From Thermasporomyces sp040195635 (GTDB taxonomy: Bacteria > Actinomycetota > Actinomycetes > Propionibacteriales > Actinopolymorphaceae), in contig NZ_JBEFTX010000003.1 of assembly GCF_040195635.1 (NCBI RefSeq), positions 310,001 through 374,000 on the forward strand: a DNA stretch of 64,000 bases, written 5' to 3'. The position numbers and the translations under genes are program-made. The notes below the pieces were generated by a model that saw only the letters and a list, made by a program, of their open reading frames with translations, was not told the DNA's origin and made no database searches. This document shows, piece after piece, positions 33,595-40,992 of this stretch; position 1 is the stretch's first letter; each line of letters begins with the position of its first letter.

Positions 33595-34431
33595 TCACTT
33601 CACGGTTCCGGCTGTGAGGCCGGCGATGAACTGCTTGGTGGCGAACGCGAACGCGACGAACACCGGAAGTACGCCGATCGTCGTGCCGAGCATCACGGCG
33701 GCTACGTCGGCACCTCCGGCGGCGGTGTTGAGCTGGGTCAGCGCCAGCGGCAACGTGAACTTCTCCGAGTCGTTGAGAATGATGAGCGGCATCAGGAAGT
33801 TGTTCCAGCTCATCATGAAACTCCACACGGCAAGGGCGGCGAGCCCGGGCCGGATGATCGGCAGCACCACCCGCCAGTAGATCCACAGGTCGCCGGCGCC
33901 GTCCATCCGTGCCGCGTCGTAGAGATCGGCCGGCACGGTGCTGTCGACGACCTGCCGCATCCAGAAGACGCCGAAGCCGGTGGCGGCTCCGGTGAGGATG
34001 AGCGGCCAGTACGTGTTGATCCAGCCGAACTCCTTCATCTCCACGAACCACGGGATGAGCCCAGCTGCAGGTGGGATGAAGAGGGTGAGGAGGACCGAGC
34101 CATACAGCACCCGGTGCCCCGGTGCCTCCCGGAAGCGGGAGAACCCGTAGCCGGCAAGGGAACTCACGAGCAGGACCAGCACGGTGTGCGCCACCGAGAC
34201 GTAGGCCGTGTTGCCCAGTGCCCGCACGATGTCAAGGCTGGCTTGCAGCCGGCCGAAGTTGTCGATCAGTGCCGTGCCGGGCAGGAGCGGCGGAGGAAAC
34301 TGGAAGACCTCCGAGGTCCTCCGGGTGGCGAGAACTCCCATCCAGTACAGCGGAAACACGAAGAGCAGGGTGGTCATGGCGACCGCGACGGTAATCACGA
34401 CCCGTGGTGTCCGGTGGCCGACATCGTTCAC
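33595..34431 (-). CDS. Sugar ABC transporter permease (MalG type)
   Basis: A 278-residue permease from GTG 34431 after GGAGGGAGAG. Six hydrophobic helices; EAA-type loop LYDAARMDGAGDLWIYWRVV near residues 183-202. The reading frame stays open further upstream but there it overlaps the other permease antisense to its codon pattern. Partner of the permease at 34449-35414. Confidence 0.9.
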   Translation of the reverse strand: MNDVGHRTPRVVITVAVAMTTLLFVFPLYWMGVLATRRTSEVFQFPPPLLPGTALIDNFGRLQASLDIVRALGNTAYVSVAHTVLVLLVSSLAGYGFSRFREAPGHRVLYGSVLLTLFIPPAAGLIPWFVEMKEFGWINTYWPLILTGAATGFGVFWMRQVVDSTVPADLYDAARMDGAGDLWIYWRVVLPIIRPGLAALAVWSFMMSWNNFLMPLIILNDSEKFTLPLALTQLNTAAGGADVAAVMLGTTIGVLPVFVAFAFATKQFIAGLTAGTVK

Positions 34432-34448
34432 GAGTGCTCTCCCTCCCT

Positions 34449-35414
34449 TCAGACCTGTCGCCGCAACATGCGGGCGTTGATGGCGGAGAACACCAGGATG
34501 AGGGCGAAGATGACGTACGACGTGGCCGATGCCAGCCCGAACTTGAACTCCTGGAACGCCGCCTGGTAGAGGTACGTGCCCATCACCTGCGCGGAGTTCG
34601 CGGTTCCGTACGTACCACCGGTGAGGACGTACGGCTCGTCGAAGAGTTGGAAGGCGCCGACGGTCGACGAGATCGCGCTGTAGAGCACGAACGGAATCAT
34701 CAGCGGCAGCGTGATCCGGAAGAACAGTTGGCTCTCGCCGGCACCGTCGACCCGCGCGGCGCTGTAGAGATCGCGCGGAATCGCCTGCAGCCCGGCCAGG
34801 AAGATGATCAGATGCCAGCCGGTCCACCGCCACGCGATGAGCAGGATGATGAGCGGCTTGATCCATCCGGTCGACTGCAGCCACTCGAAGGTGACCCGGT
34901 CGCCGGTGAGCGCGCTGAGTGCTGCGTTGACGACGCCGGCGTGCGAGGAGAACATCACGCTCGCGATGATGCCCGTCACGGCCGGAGCGACGAGCAGCGG
35001 AAACAGGAACACGACCCGGAAGAATCCCTTGCCCACCAGGACGTACTCGTTGATGAGGTAGGCAAGGAAGAATGCCAGGCCCATCGTCACGACCGTCGAA
35101 CCGATCCAGATGTAGACCGTGTTGACGATCGCCTTCCGGAACACCGGGTCCTGGAAGAGGATGGCGTAGTTCTGCAGCCAGACGAACTCCGGTGTGCTCA
35201 GCCCGTCCCAGCGCACGAAGCTGATCACCAGTGAGGCGAGGATCGGAAACGCGCCGAAGATCGCGAAGAGGACGAAGAACGGCGCGATGCAGAGATAGAA
35301 CGCGCGGTTCGCGCCCACCCTCCGCCGCAGCCCTCGGCCGCCACGCCGGTCGGGGGCTCGAGACGGTGGTCCGCTGGCTCGGGGGAGTGTGGCTGTCTGG
35401 CTGTCAGCTGGCAT
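34449..35414 (-). CDS. Sugar ABC transporter permease (MalF type)
   Basis: A 321-residue permease from ATG 35414 (MPADSQTATLPRA); a longer open frame upstream overlaps the binding-protein gene and is not expected to be translated. An Arg-rich N-terminus precedes six helices starting AFYLCIAPFFVLFAIFGAFP. The EAA loop is LYSAARVDGAGESQLFFRITL. It starts 8 bases after the binding-protein gene, with 17 bases to the next permease. Confidence 0.9.
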   Translation of the reverse strand: MPADSQTATLPRASGPPSRAPDRRGGRGLRRRVGANRAFYLCIAPFFVLFAIFGAFPILASLVISFVRWDGLSTPEFVWLQNYAILFQDPVFRKAIVNTVYIWIGSTVVTMGLAFFLAYLINEYVLVGKGFFRVVFLFPLLVAPAVTGIIASVMFSSHAGVVNAALSALTGDRVTFEWLQSTGWIKPLIILLIAWRWTGWHLIIFLAGLQAIPRDLYSAARVDGAGESQLFFRITLPLMIPFVLYSAISSTVGAFQLFDEPYVLTGGTYGTANSAQVMGTYLYQAAFQEFKFGLASATSYVIFALILVFSAINARMLRRQV

Positions 35415-35422
35415 CGCGACTC

Positions 35423-36754
35423 TCAACCTGACCGGTTCTCGACCCGACGCTTCGCGTCGCGCAGTGCATCGTCGGCTTTGGCCTTGCCCTTCATGACATC
35501 GGTGACCGCGTCGGTCAGCGCGTCCTGTGCCGCCTGGTCGTCGGGATGGGTGATCGGCGTCTCCATCGACTCCGACACCTGCGCGAAGACCTCGTTGACG
35601 TTCTGCCCGGCATAGAAGTCGTCGGGCTCGTTCATCCAGTCTTCTTCCAGGGCTGGCGTCCAGGCGGGGTAGAGGTCGTTCTCGCGGTACATCGTGCGCA
35701 GGCTGTCGGGGTCCTGGGTGACGAACTTGACGAACTCCCACGCGGTCGCCTTGTTCTCACTGGTTTCGAGGATGCCGATGAAGTCGCCGCCGGAGTTGAA
35801 CGCGGCATTGCCGTCGTACTCCGGTGCGAGCGTCACGCCCCACGAGCCTGTCGACTCCGGCGCGTAGACACTCTTGACGAGCCCGCCGAACCAGTTGCCG
35901 ATGAGGAACGTCGCGACTGTGCCGTTCTTGATCGCGGCTCCCCATTCCTGGCTCCACTGCTCGAACGGCGCGACCAGCCCCGCATCGTAGGCCTGCTTGG
36001 CGTAGTCGACCGCGGCCACCATGACGTCCGAGGTCAGCTGGGACGCACCGGACTCGTCGAACATCGAGACACCGGCCTGGGCGCGGATCGCTCCCACGAT
36101 CGACATCGGCGTGTCGATCAGCCAGCGTTCGTCCTTGACGGCCAGCGCCTTGCCCTCGGCGAGATAGTCGTCCCAGGTCTTGAACGCGTCGTTCACGTCG
36201 TCGGGCTCGGTCGGCAGGCCGGCCTTCTCCAGCACGTCGCGGCGGTAGAAGAGCCCGCCCGGGCCGGTGTTCTTCGGCAGGACGAAGGCCCGGTCCTCCT
36301 CCTTGTCGAACACGTAGTCCCAGGAGAAGTTCGCGTAGTCGCCGGCGCTCTTCGTCGCGTTGTACGGACCCTCGGCGAGGTTGACGAAGCCCGGCTTTCC
36401 CTTGTATTTCGCGACGTTGGTGATCTCCACCATGGCGACGTCGGGACCGGTGCCGGACACCAGCGTGGCGAGGAGCTTGCTGTCGTACTGGTCCGAGGCG
36501 AACGCCTGCACCTTGACCTTCGTTCCCGGGTTCTTCTTCTCGAAGATCGGGATGGTCTTCTCGAACGTCTTGTCGTTGTCGGGCCAGGTCCACACGGTGA
36601 TCTCACCGCCGACCTCGCCCGCCTGTTCGCTGCCTCCGCCGCACGCCCCCAGCATCAACGCCCCCGCCCCGATGCCGGCGCTCGCCGACAGGAAGCGTCG
36701 CCGGCTGAGCCCGTGCGCGGCTCCCGACATCCTGTCCACTGGCCGTTTCCGCAT
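35423..36754 (-). CDS. Extracellular sugar-binding lipoprotein (Tat-exported)
   Basis: A 443-residue family 1 solute-binding protein from ATG 36754, preceded by AAAGGAGTGGCACC. Twin-arginine signal SRRRFLSASAGIGAGALMLG runs into the lipobox LGAC. Mature segments ITVWTWPDNDKTFEKTIPIF and VKVQAFASDQYDSKLLATL are typical. It delivers substrate to the two downstream permeases; no ATPase gene is nearby. Context suggests a galactose-containing oligosaccharide or galactonate-related ligand. Confidence 0.9.
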   Translation of the reverse strand: MRKRPVDRMSGAAHGLSRRRFLSASAGIGAGALMLGACGGGSEQAGEVGGEITVWTWPDNDKTFEKTIPIFEKKNPGTKVKVQAFASDQYDSKLLATLVSGTGPDVAMVEITNVAKYKGKPGFVNLAEGPYNATKSAGDYANFSWDYVFDKEEDRAFVLPKNTGPGGLFYRRDVLEKAGLPTEPDDVNDAFKTWDDYLAEGKALAVKDERWLIDTPMSIVGAIRAQAGVSMFDESGASQLTSDVMVAAVDYAKQAYDAGLVAPFEQWSQEWGAAIKNGTVATFLIGNWFGGLVKSVYAPESTGSWGVTLAPEYDGNAAFNSGGDFIGILETSENKATAWEFVKFVTQDPDSLRTMYRENDLYPAWTPALEEDWMNEPDDFYAGQNVNEVFAQVSESMETPITHPDDQAAQDALTDAVTDVMKGKAKADDALRDAKRRVENRSG

Positions 36755-36823
36755 GGTGCCACTCCTTTGTGTGTGAAGCATGTCTGCCTGGCTCGTGTAT
36801 GGGTGGTATTGAGGGGAAAGGGG

Positions 36824-37969
36824 TCACCATTCCGCGAGCGAACCGTCGTCGCGGCGCCAGATCGGAGTCCGCCAGTCGGTCGCGTGTCGTGTCGCACGCT
36901 CAACGGTCCGCTCGTCGATCTCGATGCCGAGCCCGGGTCTGTCGAGCCGGACGATGAAACCGTCCCGGTGGGTCAGCACGGAACGGTCGACGAGGTAGTC
37001 GAGCAGGTCGAAGCCTTCCCCGTAGTGCAGGCCGATGCTCTGCTCCTGGATCAGGTAGTTCGGTGTCGCGAAGCCGATCTGCAGGCTGGCCGCCAGGGCG
37101 ATCGGCCCGAGCGGGCAGTGCGGCGCGACGGCGACGTCGTAGGCCTCCGCCATCGCGGCGATCCGGCGTACTTCGGAAATGCCGCCGGCGTGGGAGAGGT
37201 CGGGTTGGATGACGGCGACGCCAGATCCGAGGACTGGCCGGAAGTCCCAGCGGGAGTACAGCCGTTCGCCGGTGGCGATCGGCACGCTCGTTGCCGCGGC
37301 CACCTCGCCGATCCGGTCGCTCACCTCCGGCACGACCGGTTCCTCGACGAACATCGGGAGGTACGGCTCCAGCAGCGGAAGCACTCGCCGCGACATGGGC
37401 ACCGTCAACCGACCATGGAAGTCCACCGCGATATCGACCTCGGGACCGACGGTCTCGCGGACGGTCGCGACCCGCTCGACGATCGCCTGGACCTCGGCAG
37501 CGGTGTCGATGAGCCGCAGCTGGGCCGAGGCGTTCATCTTGACCGCTGTCATGCCGTCGTCGAGGCGGCGCTTCGCGGCCTCGGCGAGACTGGTGGGTTC
37601 GTCGCCACCGATCCAGCCGTAAACCCGGACGCGGTCGCGCACAGGTCCGCCGAGCAGGGCGTGGACGGGTACGCCGTGCACTTTGCCGGCGATGTCCCAC
37701 AGGGCCTGGTCGATGCCGGCGACCGCGCTGGAGAGGACCACACCGCCGCGGTAGAAGGCACCCTTCGTGAGCACCTGCCAGTGGTCCTCGATGCGCAGCG
37801 GGTCCTTGCCGACGAGGTATTCGGCGAGTTCCTCGACGGCGGTCGCGACGGTGCGCGCCCTGCCCTCGACCACCGGTTCGCCCCACCCGGTGACGCCTTC
37901 GTCGGTGTCGATGCGGAGGAAGAGCCACCGAGGCGGGACGGGATAGGTACGCAGGGCGGTGATCCTCAC
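36824..37969 (-). CDS. dgoD: D-galactonate dehydratase family protein (DgoD-like)
   Basis: A 381-residue enolase-superfamily enzyme close to galactonate dehydratase: VKMNAS (K144), metal ligands D183 (VDFHGR, with H185), E209 (VEEPV) and E235 (TGERLYSRWDF), DLSHAGGISEVRRIA and catalytic H284 in APHCPLGPIALAAS. GTG 37969 overlaps the gntR stop (GTGA). It would convert D-galactonate to 2-keto-3-deoxygalactonate in the DeLey-Doudoroff route. No DgoK/DgoA is present in the window. Closely related gluconate or other acid-sugar dehydratases remain possible. Confidence 0.85.
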   Translation of the reverse strand: MRITALRTYPVPPRWLFLRIDTDEGVTGWGEPVVEGRARTVATAVEELAEYLVGKDPLRIEDHWQVLTKGAFYRGGVVLSSAVAGIDQALWDIAGKVHGVPVHALLGGPVRDRVRVYGWIGGDEPTSLAEAAKRRLDDGMTAVKMNASAQLRLIDTAAEVQAIVERVATVRETVGPEVDIAVDFHGRLTVPMSRRVLPLLEPYLPMFVEEPVVPEVSDRIGEVAAATSVPIATGERLYSRWDFRPVLGSGVAVIQPDLSHAGGISEVRRIAAMAEAYDVAVAPHCPLGPIALAASLQIGFATPNYLIQEQSIGLHYGEGFDLLDYLVDRSVLTHRDGFIVRLDRPGLGIEIDERTVERATRHATDWRTPIWRRDDGSLAEW

Positions 37970-38745
37970 CCGGCACCCCCGTCGCCTACGTTCCGGCGCC
38001 GTGCCCGCTTGGTTGCACGCTTGGCCGTACGCTTGCCTGCCCGCTGGCCCCCGTGTCGGGTGGAGTCGAGGTCCTGGCGGGCCTTCTCCAGCAGGGCCCG
38101 GACGGCCTTCTCCGCGGCGTCGGGATCGCCGTCTCGGACCGCCTCGGCGACGGCACGGTGCGCCGGCACAGGGTCGTCGGCGGGTTTGGCCTCGTGGACC
38201 AGCTCGTCGCGGGTGGCGAGCCCGGCCTCGATGACGACCTCCATCCGGAGCAGGAGCTCGTTGTGGGTGGCGGTGAGCAGTGCCCGGTGGAACGTGAGGT
38301 CGGCGCGTACCTCCTCCGCCGGGACGCCGACGGCCGCGGCCATCTCGTCCAGTGCCGCGTCCAGTGCGGCGAGGTCGTCCTCGGTACGGCGGATCGCCGC
38401 GAGCCGGGCACCCGCCGGCTCCACCACCTCGCGTACCTCGTGCAGGTTGTCGAGGAACGAGTCATCGCCCCGGTCGGCGTACTGCCAGCGGATCATGTCG
38501 CCGTCGAGCAGGTTCCAGTCCGAGCGGGGACGAACGAACGTGCCGCGCTTCTGCCGCGCGTCCACCAGCCCCTTGGCGGCGAGCACTTTCAGAGCTTCGC
38601 GCAGGACCGTACGGCTCACCTCGAGCTCGGTCTCCAGGGCGGCGAGATCGATCGTCTCCCCTTCGGCGAGCTCCCCCGACAAGATGCGACGCGCCATCTC
38701 CCGCACGGTCTGCCCGTGCAGGCCTCGGCGCGAGTAGACGGCCAC
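37966..38745 (-). CDS. GntR-family regulator (FCD subgroup) with basic C-terminal tail
   Basis: A 259-residue regulator. Winged helix: RRILSGELAEGETIDLAALETELEVSRTVLREALKVLAAKGLV; then WQYADRGDDSFLDNLHEVREVVEPAGARLA and an FCD domain with ADLTFHRALLTATHNE. It resembles DgoR-type galactonate repressors. The last 28 residues are Lys/Arg-rich (AGKRTAKRATKRARRR), beyond the FCD domain. It heads the dgoD-ABC-hydrolase operon and is divergent from the GH2-GH59 pair, and probably controls both. Confidence 0.85.
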   Translation of the reverse strand: MAVYSRRGLHGQTVREMARRILSGELAEGETIDLAALETELEVSRTVLREALKVLAAKGLVDARQKRGTFVRPRSDWNLLDGDMIRWQYADRGDDSFLDNLHEVREVVEPAGARLAAIRRTEDDLAALDAALDEMAAAVGVPAEEVRADLTFHRALLTATHNELLLRMEVVIEAGLATRDELVHEAKPADDPVPAHRAVAEAVRDGDPDAAEKAVRALLEKARQDLDSTRHGGQRAGKRTAKRATKRARRRNVGDGGAG

Positions 38746-38799
38746 GGTTCTCCCTTGTGAGCGTTGGTTCTGTCGTGCACTTCTGTGGTGTGGGGGCCA

Positions 38800-38850
38800 G
38801 CCTAGAACAAGACATTAATTATGACTACATCTTGACAAGCCCGGTCGGGT
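38800..38850. promoter_or_regulatory. AT-rich divergent control region of the galactoside locus
   Basis: This is the most AT-rich stretch of the 213-base gap between gntR and the GH2 gene, containing CAAGACATTAATTATGAC and ACATCTTGACA. CAAGA and TCTTG face each other 17 bases apart. On the minus strand TTGTCA, 15 bases, TAATGT could be the gntR promoter. A GntR operator probably lies here, but its limits are not clear. Confidence 0.35.
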
Positions 38851-38958
38851 TGACCATGCTCACGGCGCAACATCGACGAAAGCGTTGGTGCCAGCCCCCA
38901 GCGAGCTCCGCTCGCCGAGGCCCGCCCCCGCCACGCGCCCGCCCGCAGGAGGCCCGTC

Positions 38959-40992
38959 ATGCGTCCGATCCGCCGACGTTCCATGCTTCAAGCCGCCGCG
39001 TTGACCCCGATCGCGGCCTCCATGGTGGCAGGCGCCACGCCGGCGGCCGCCGCTCCCGCCCTTGACGCGGCTGCGGCAGCGGCGTCCGGTAACCAACCGC
39101 CGCCACACGGTGACAGGGAGCCGGCGGGTACCGAGCTGCGTACCATCGCCGGCACCGGGGTGGTCTTCCAGTACGACGCGGTCGTCCCGGCGTTCGACGG
39201 CTGGCGTACGCACGAACCCACCAGGAGCTACCGCGACCTCGACCGCACATGGCGGTTCCGCTTCGACCCGGACGGCGTCGGCGAGAGCGACGGGTGGCAG
39301 GGCGCCGGCCACGACGACTCCGGCTGGGACTCGATCGCCGTCCCGTCGGCGTGGGATCTCAAGGACACGCCGGGCTTCGGCGGGTACGACGGCAGCCGGT
39401 TCGGCGAGGGCACGGCCTTCGCCGACGGCTACGCGTGGTACCGCACCTCGATCTCGGTCCCGGGCGACTGGGCGGCACGCCACGTCCGGCTCGCGTTCCT
39501 CGCCGTCAACTACCGCGCCGACGTCTGGCTCAACGGCCAGCACCTCGGCGCGCATGAAGGCGGGTACGCCCCGTTCGCGCTGCCGACAGGTGACGCCCTC
39601 CGCCCGGGCCGGGTCAACGTCATCGCGGTCCGGGTGCACCGGCTCGCCTCGTGGGAGGACTACACCCAGCCCAGCCCTTCGATCACCGACCCGTACGCCA
39701 TCCCCTGGAAGCCGGTCGACTACTGGCCGTACGCCGGGATCACCCGCTCGGTCTGGCTGGAGGCGGTGCCAGCCGTCACCGTCGCGAAGGTCCTCCTCGC
39801 GGCCGCTGACGGCGAGCTGGAGGTCCGTGCGGTGGTCGAGAACCGACGCGACGAGGCGTTCACCGGCCGGGTCGTCCTCGACGCAGGTAAGGGGACCGGC
39901 GCGAAGCCAATGACCGTGCCGGTGAGCGCGCCGGCCGGCGGAGTCGCCGTCGCGCGGATCCAGGCCGCCGTCCCCGACGCAACCGCCTGGAGTCCGGAGC
40001 GTCCGGTCGTCCTGACCGCGACGGCCAGACTCCTCGCGGGGGAGGGCACGGTTGTGGTCGACCAGCTGAGCGATCGTTACGGCATGCGGGCGGTCGAGGT
40101 CAGCGACGCCAAGCTCCTCGTCAACGGCGAACCGGCGTTCCTCAAGGCGCTCAACTGGCACGAGGAGACAGGGGCGCACGGGCGGGCGATGACCCGCACC
40201 GACTACGACCGCGAGCTCGGCCACGTCGTCGCCACGAACTCCAACGCGGTCCGCAACACGGTCTACACGCGCCACCCCTACGCGTACGACTGGGCCGACG
40301 CGCACGGCGTCTACGTCATGGACGACATCGACAACATGTGGGTCAACGCCGCGCAGGAGAAGCTGCAGACCGAGCAGTACGGACTGTCCCGCGCGATGGC
40401 CCTCACGATGGCGTGGAACAACCACAACCACCCGTCGGTCGTCTGCTGGTGCCTGCAGAACGAGTCCGAGATCGACGGCAACGGCGCGCCGATCTACCGC
40501 GCCTGGCTCGCCGACATGAAGGCGGCGGTCAAGGCTGTCGACCTCACGGCGCGCCCCGTCACGTGGGCTTCGCACACCACCAACGACCCGGCGTTCGACA
40601 TCGCCGACATCGTGGGCTTCAACGAGTACTTCGGCTACTTCTACGGCAAGAACGAGGACCTCGGTCCCGCGATCGACGCCGTACACGCGAGGTATCCCGA
40701 CAAGCCGATCATGATCACCGAGAACGGTTCGTGGTCGTTCTTCGGCCACCACGGCCCGGAGACCGAGGTCGGCACCGAGGAATGGCAGGCGATGAACTTC
40801 CGCTCGCACTGGGCACAGGTGGCGGAACGTAAGGACTACGTCGCAGGCTACTTCTTCTGGGTACTGAAGGACTACAAGACCCGTGCCGGCTACAACCAGG
40901 AATACAACGGGATCTCGGAGATGGGTGCACTCGCCTTCGACGGGACGACGAAACGCCTTGTCTACCACAACATCAAGGACGCAGAGCTGTGA
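38959..40992 (+). CDS. Secreted glycoside hydrolase family 2 protein (beta-galactosidase-like)
   Basis: A 677-residue protein from ATG 38959 after GCAGGAGG. N-terminal RRRSMLQAAALTPIAASMVA is a Tat-type export signal ending near PAAAA. A jelly-roll sugar-binding domain (WRFRFDPDGVG, WYRTSISVPGDWAARHVRLAF, VWLNGQHLGAHEGGY) is followed by an immunoglobulin-like domain and a barrel with acid/base E502 (LQNESE) and nucleophile E588 (ITENGSW). It is shorter than LacZ and closer to secreted GH2 galactosidases or glucuronidases. It overlaps the GH59 gene (GTGA), so the two are made together. Confidence 0.85.
   Translation: MRPIRRRSMLQAAALTPIAASMVAGATPAAAAPALDAAAAAASGNQPPPHGDREPAGTELRTIAGTGVVFQYDAVVPAFDGWRTHEPTRSYRDLDRTWRFRFDPDGVGESDGWQGAGHDDSGWDSIAVPSAWDLKDTPGFGGYDGSRFGEGTAFADGYAWYRTSISVPGDWAARHVRLAFLAVNYRADVWLNGQHLGAHEGGYAPFALPTGDALRPGRVNVIAVRVHRLASWEDYTQPSPSITDPYAIPWKPVDYWPYAGITRSVWLEAVPAVTVAKVLLAAADGELEVRAVVENRRDEAFTGRVVLDAGKGTGAKPMTVPVSAPAGGVAVARIQAAVPDATAWSPERPVVLTATARLLAGEGTVVVDQLSDRYGMRAVEVSDAKLLVNGEPAFLKALNWHEETGAHGRAMTRTDYDRELGHVVATNSNAVRNTVYTRHPYAYDWADAHGVYVMDDIDNMWVNAAQEKLQTEQYGLSRAMALTMAWNNHNHPSVVCWCLQNESEIDGNGAPIYRAWLADMKAAVKAVDLTARPVTWASHTTNDPAFDIADIVGFNEYFGYFYGKNEDLGPAIDAVHARYPDKPIMITENGSWSFFGHHGPETEVGTEEWQAMNFRSHWAQVAERKDYVAGYFFWVLKDYKTRAGYNQEYNGISEMGALAFDGTTKRLVYHNIKDAEL

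Noticed and set aside
35546..38737. Long plus-strand open frame (about 1060 codons) opposite the binding-protein, dgoD and gntR genes
   Set aside because: It is antisense to well-recognised genes and its Arg/His/Val-rich translation matches no family; long antisense frames are expected at this GC content.
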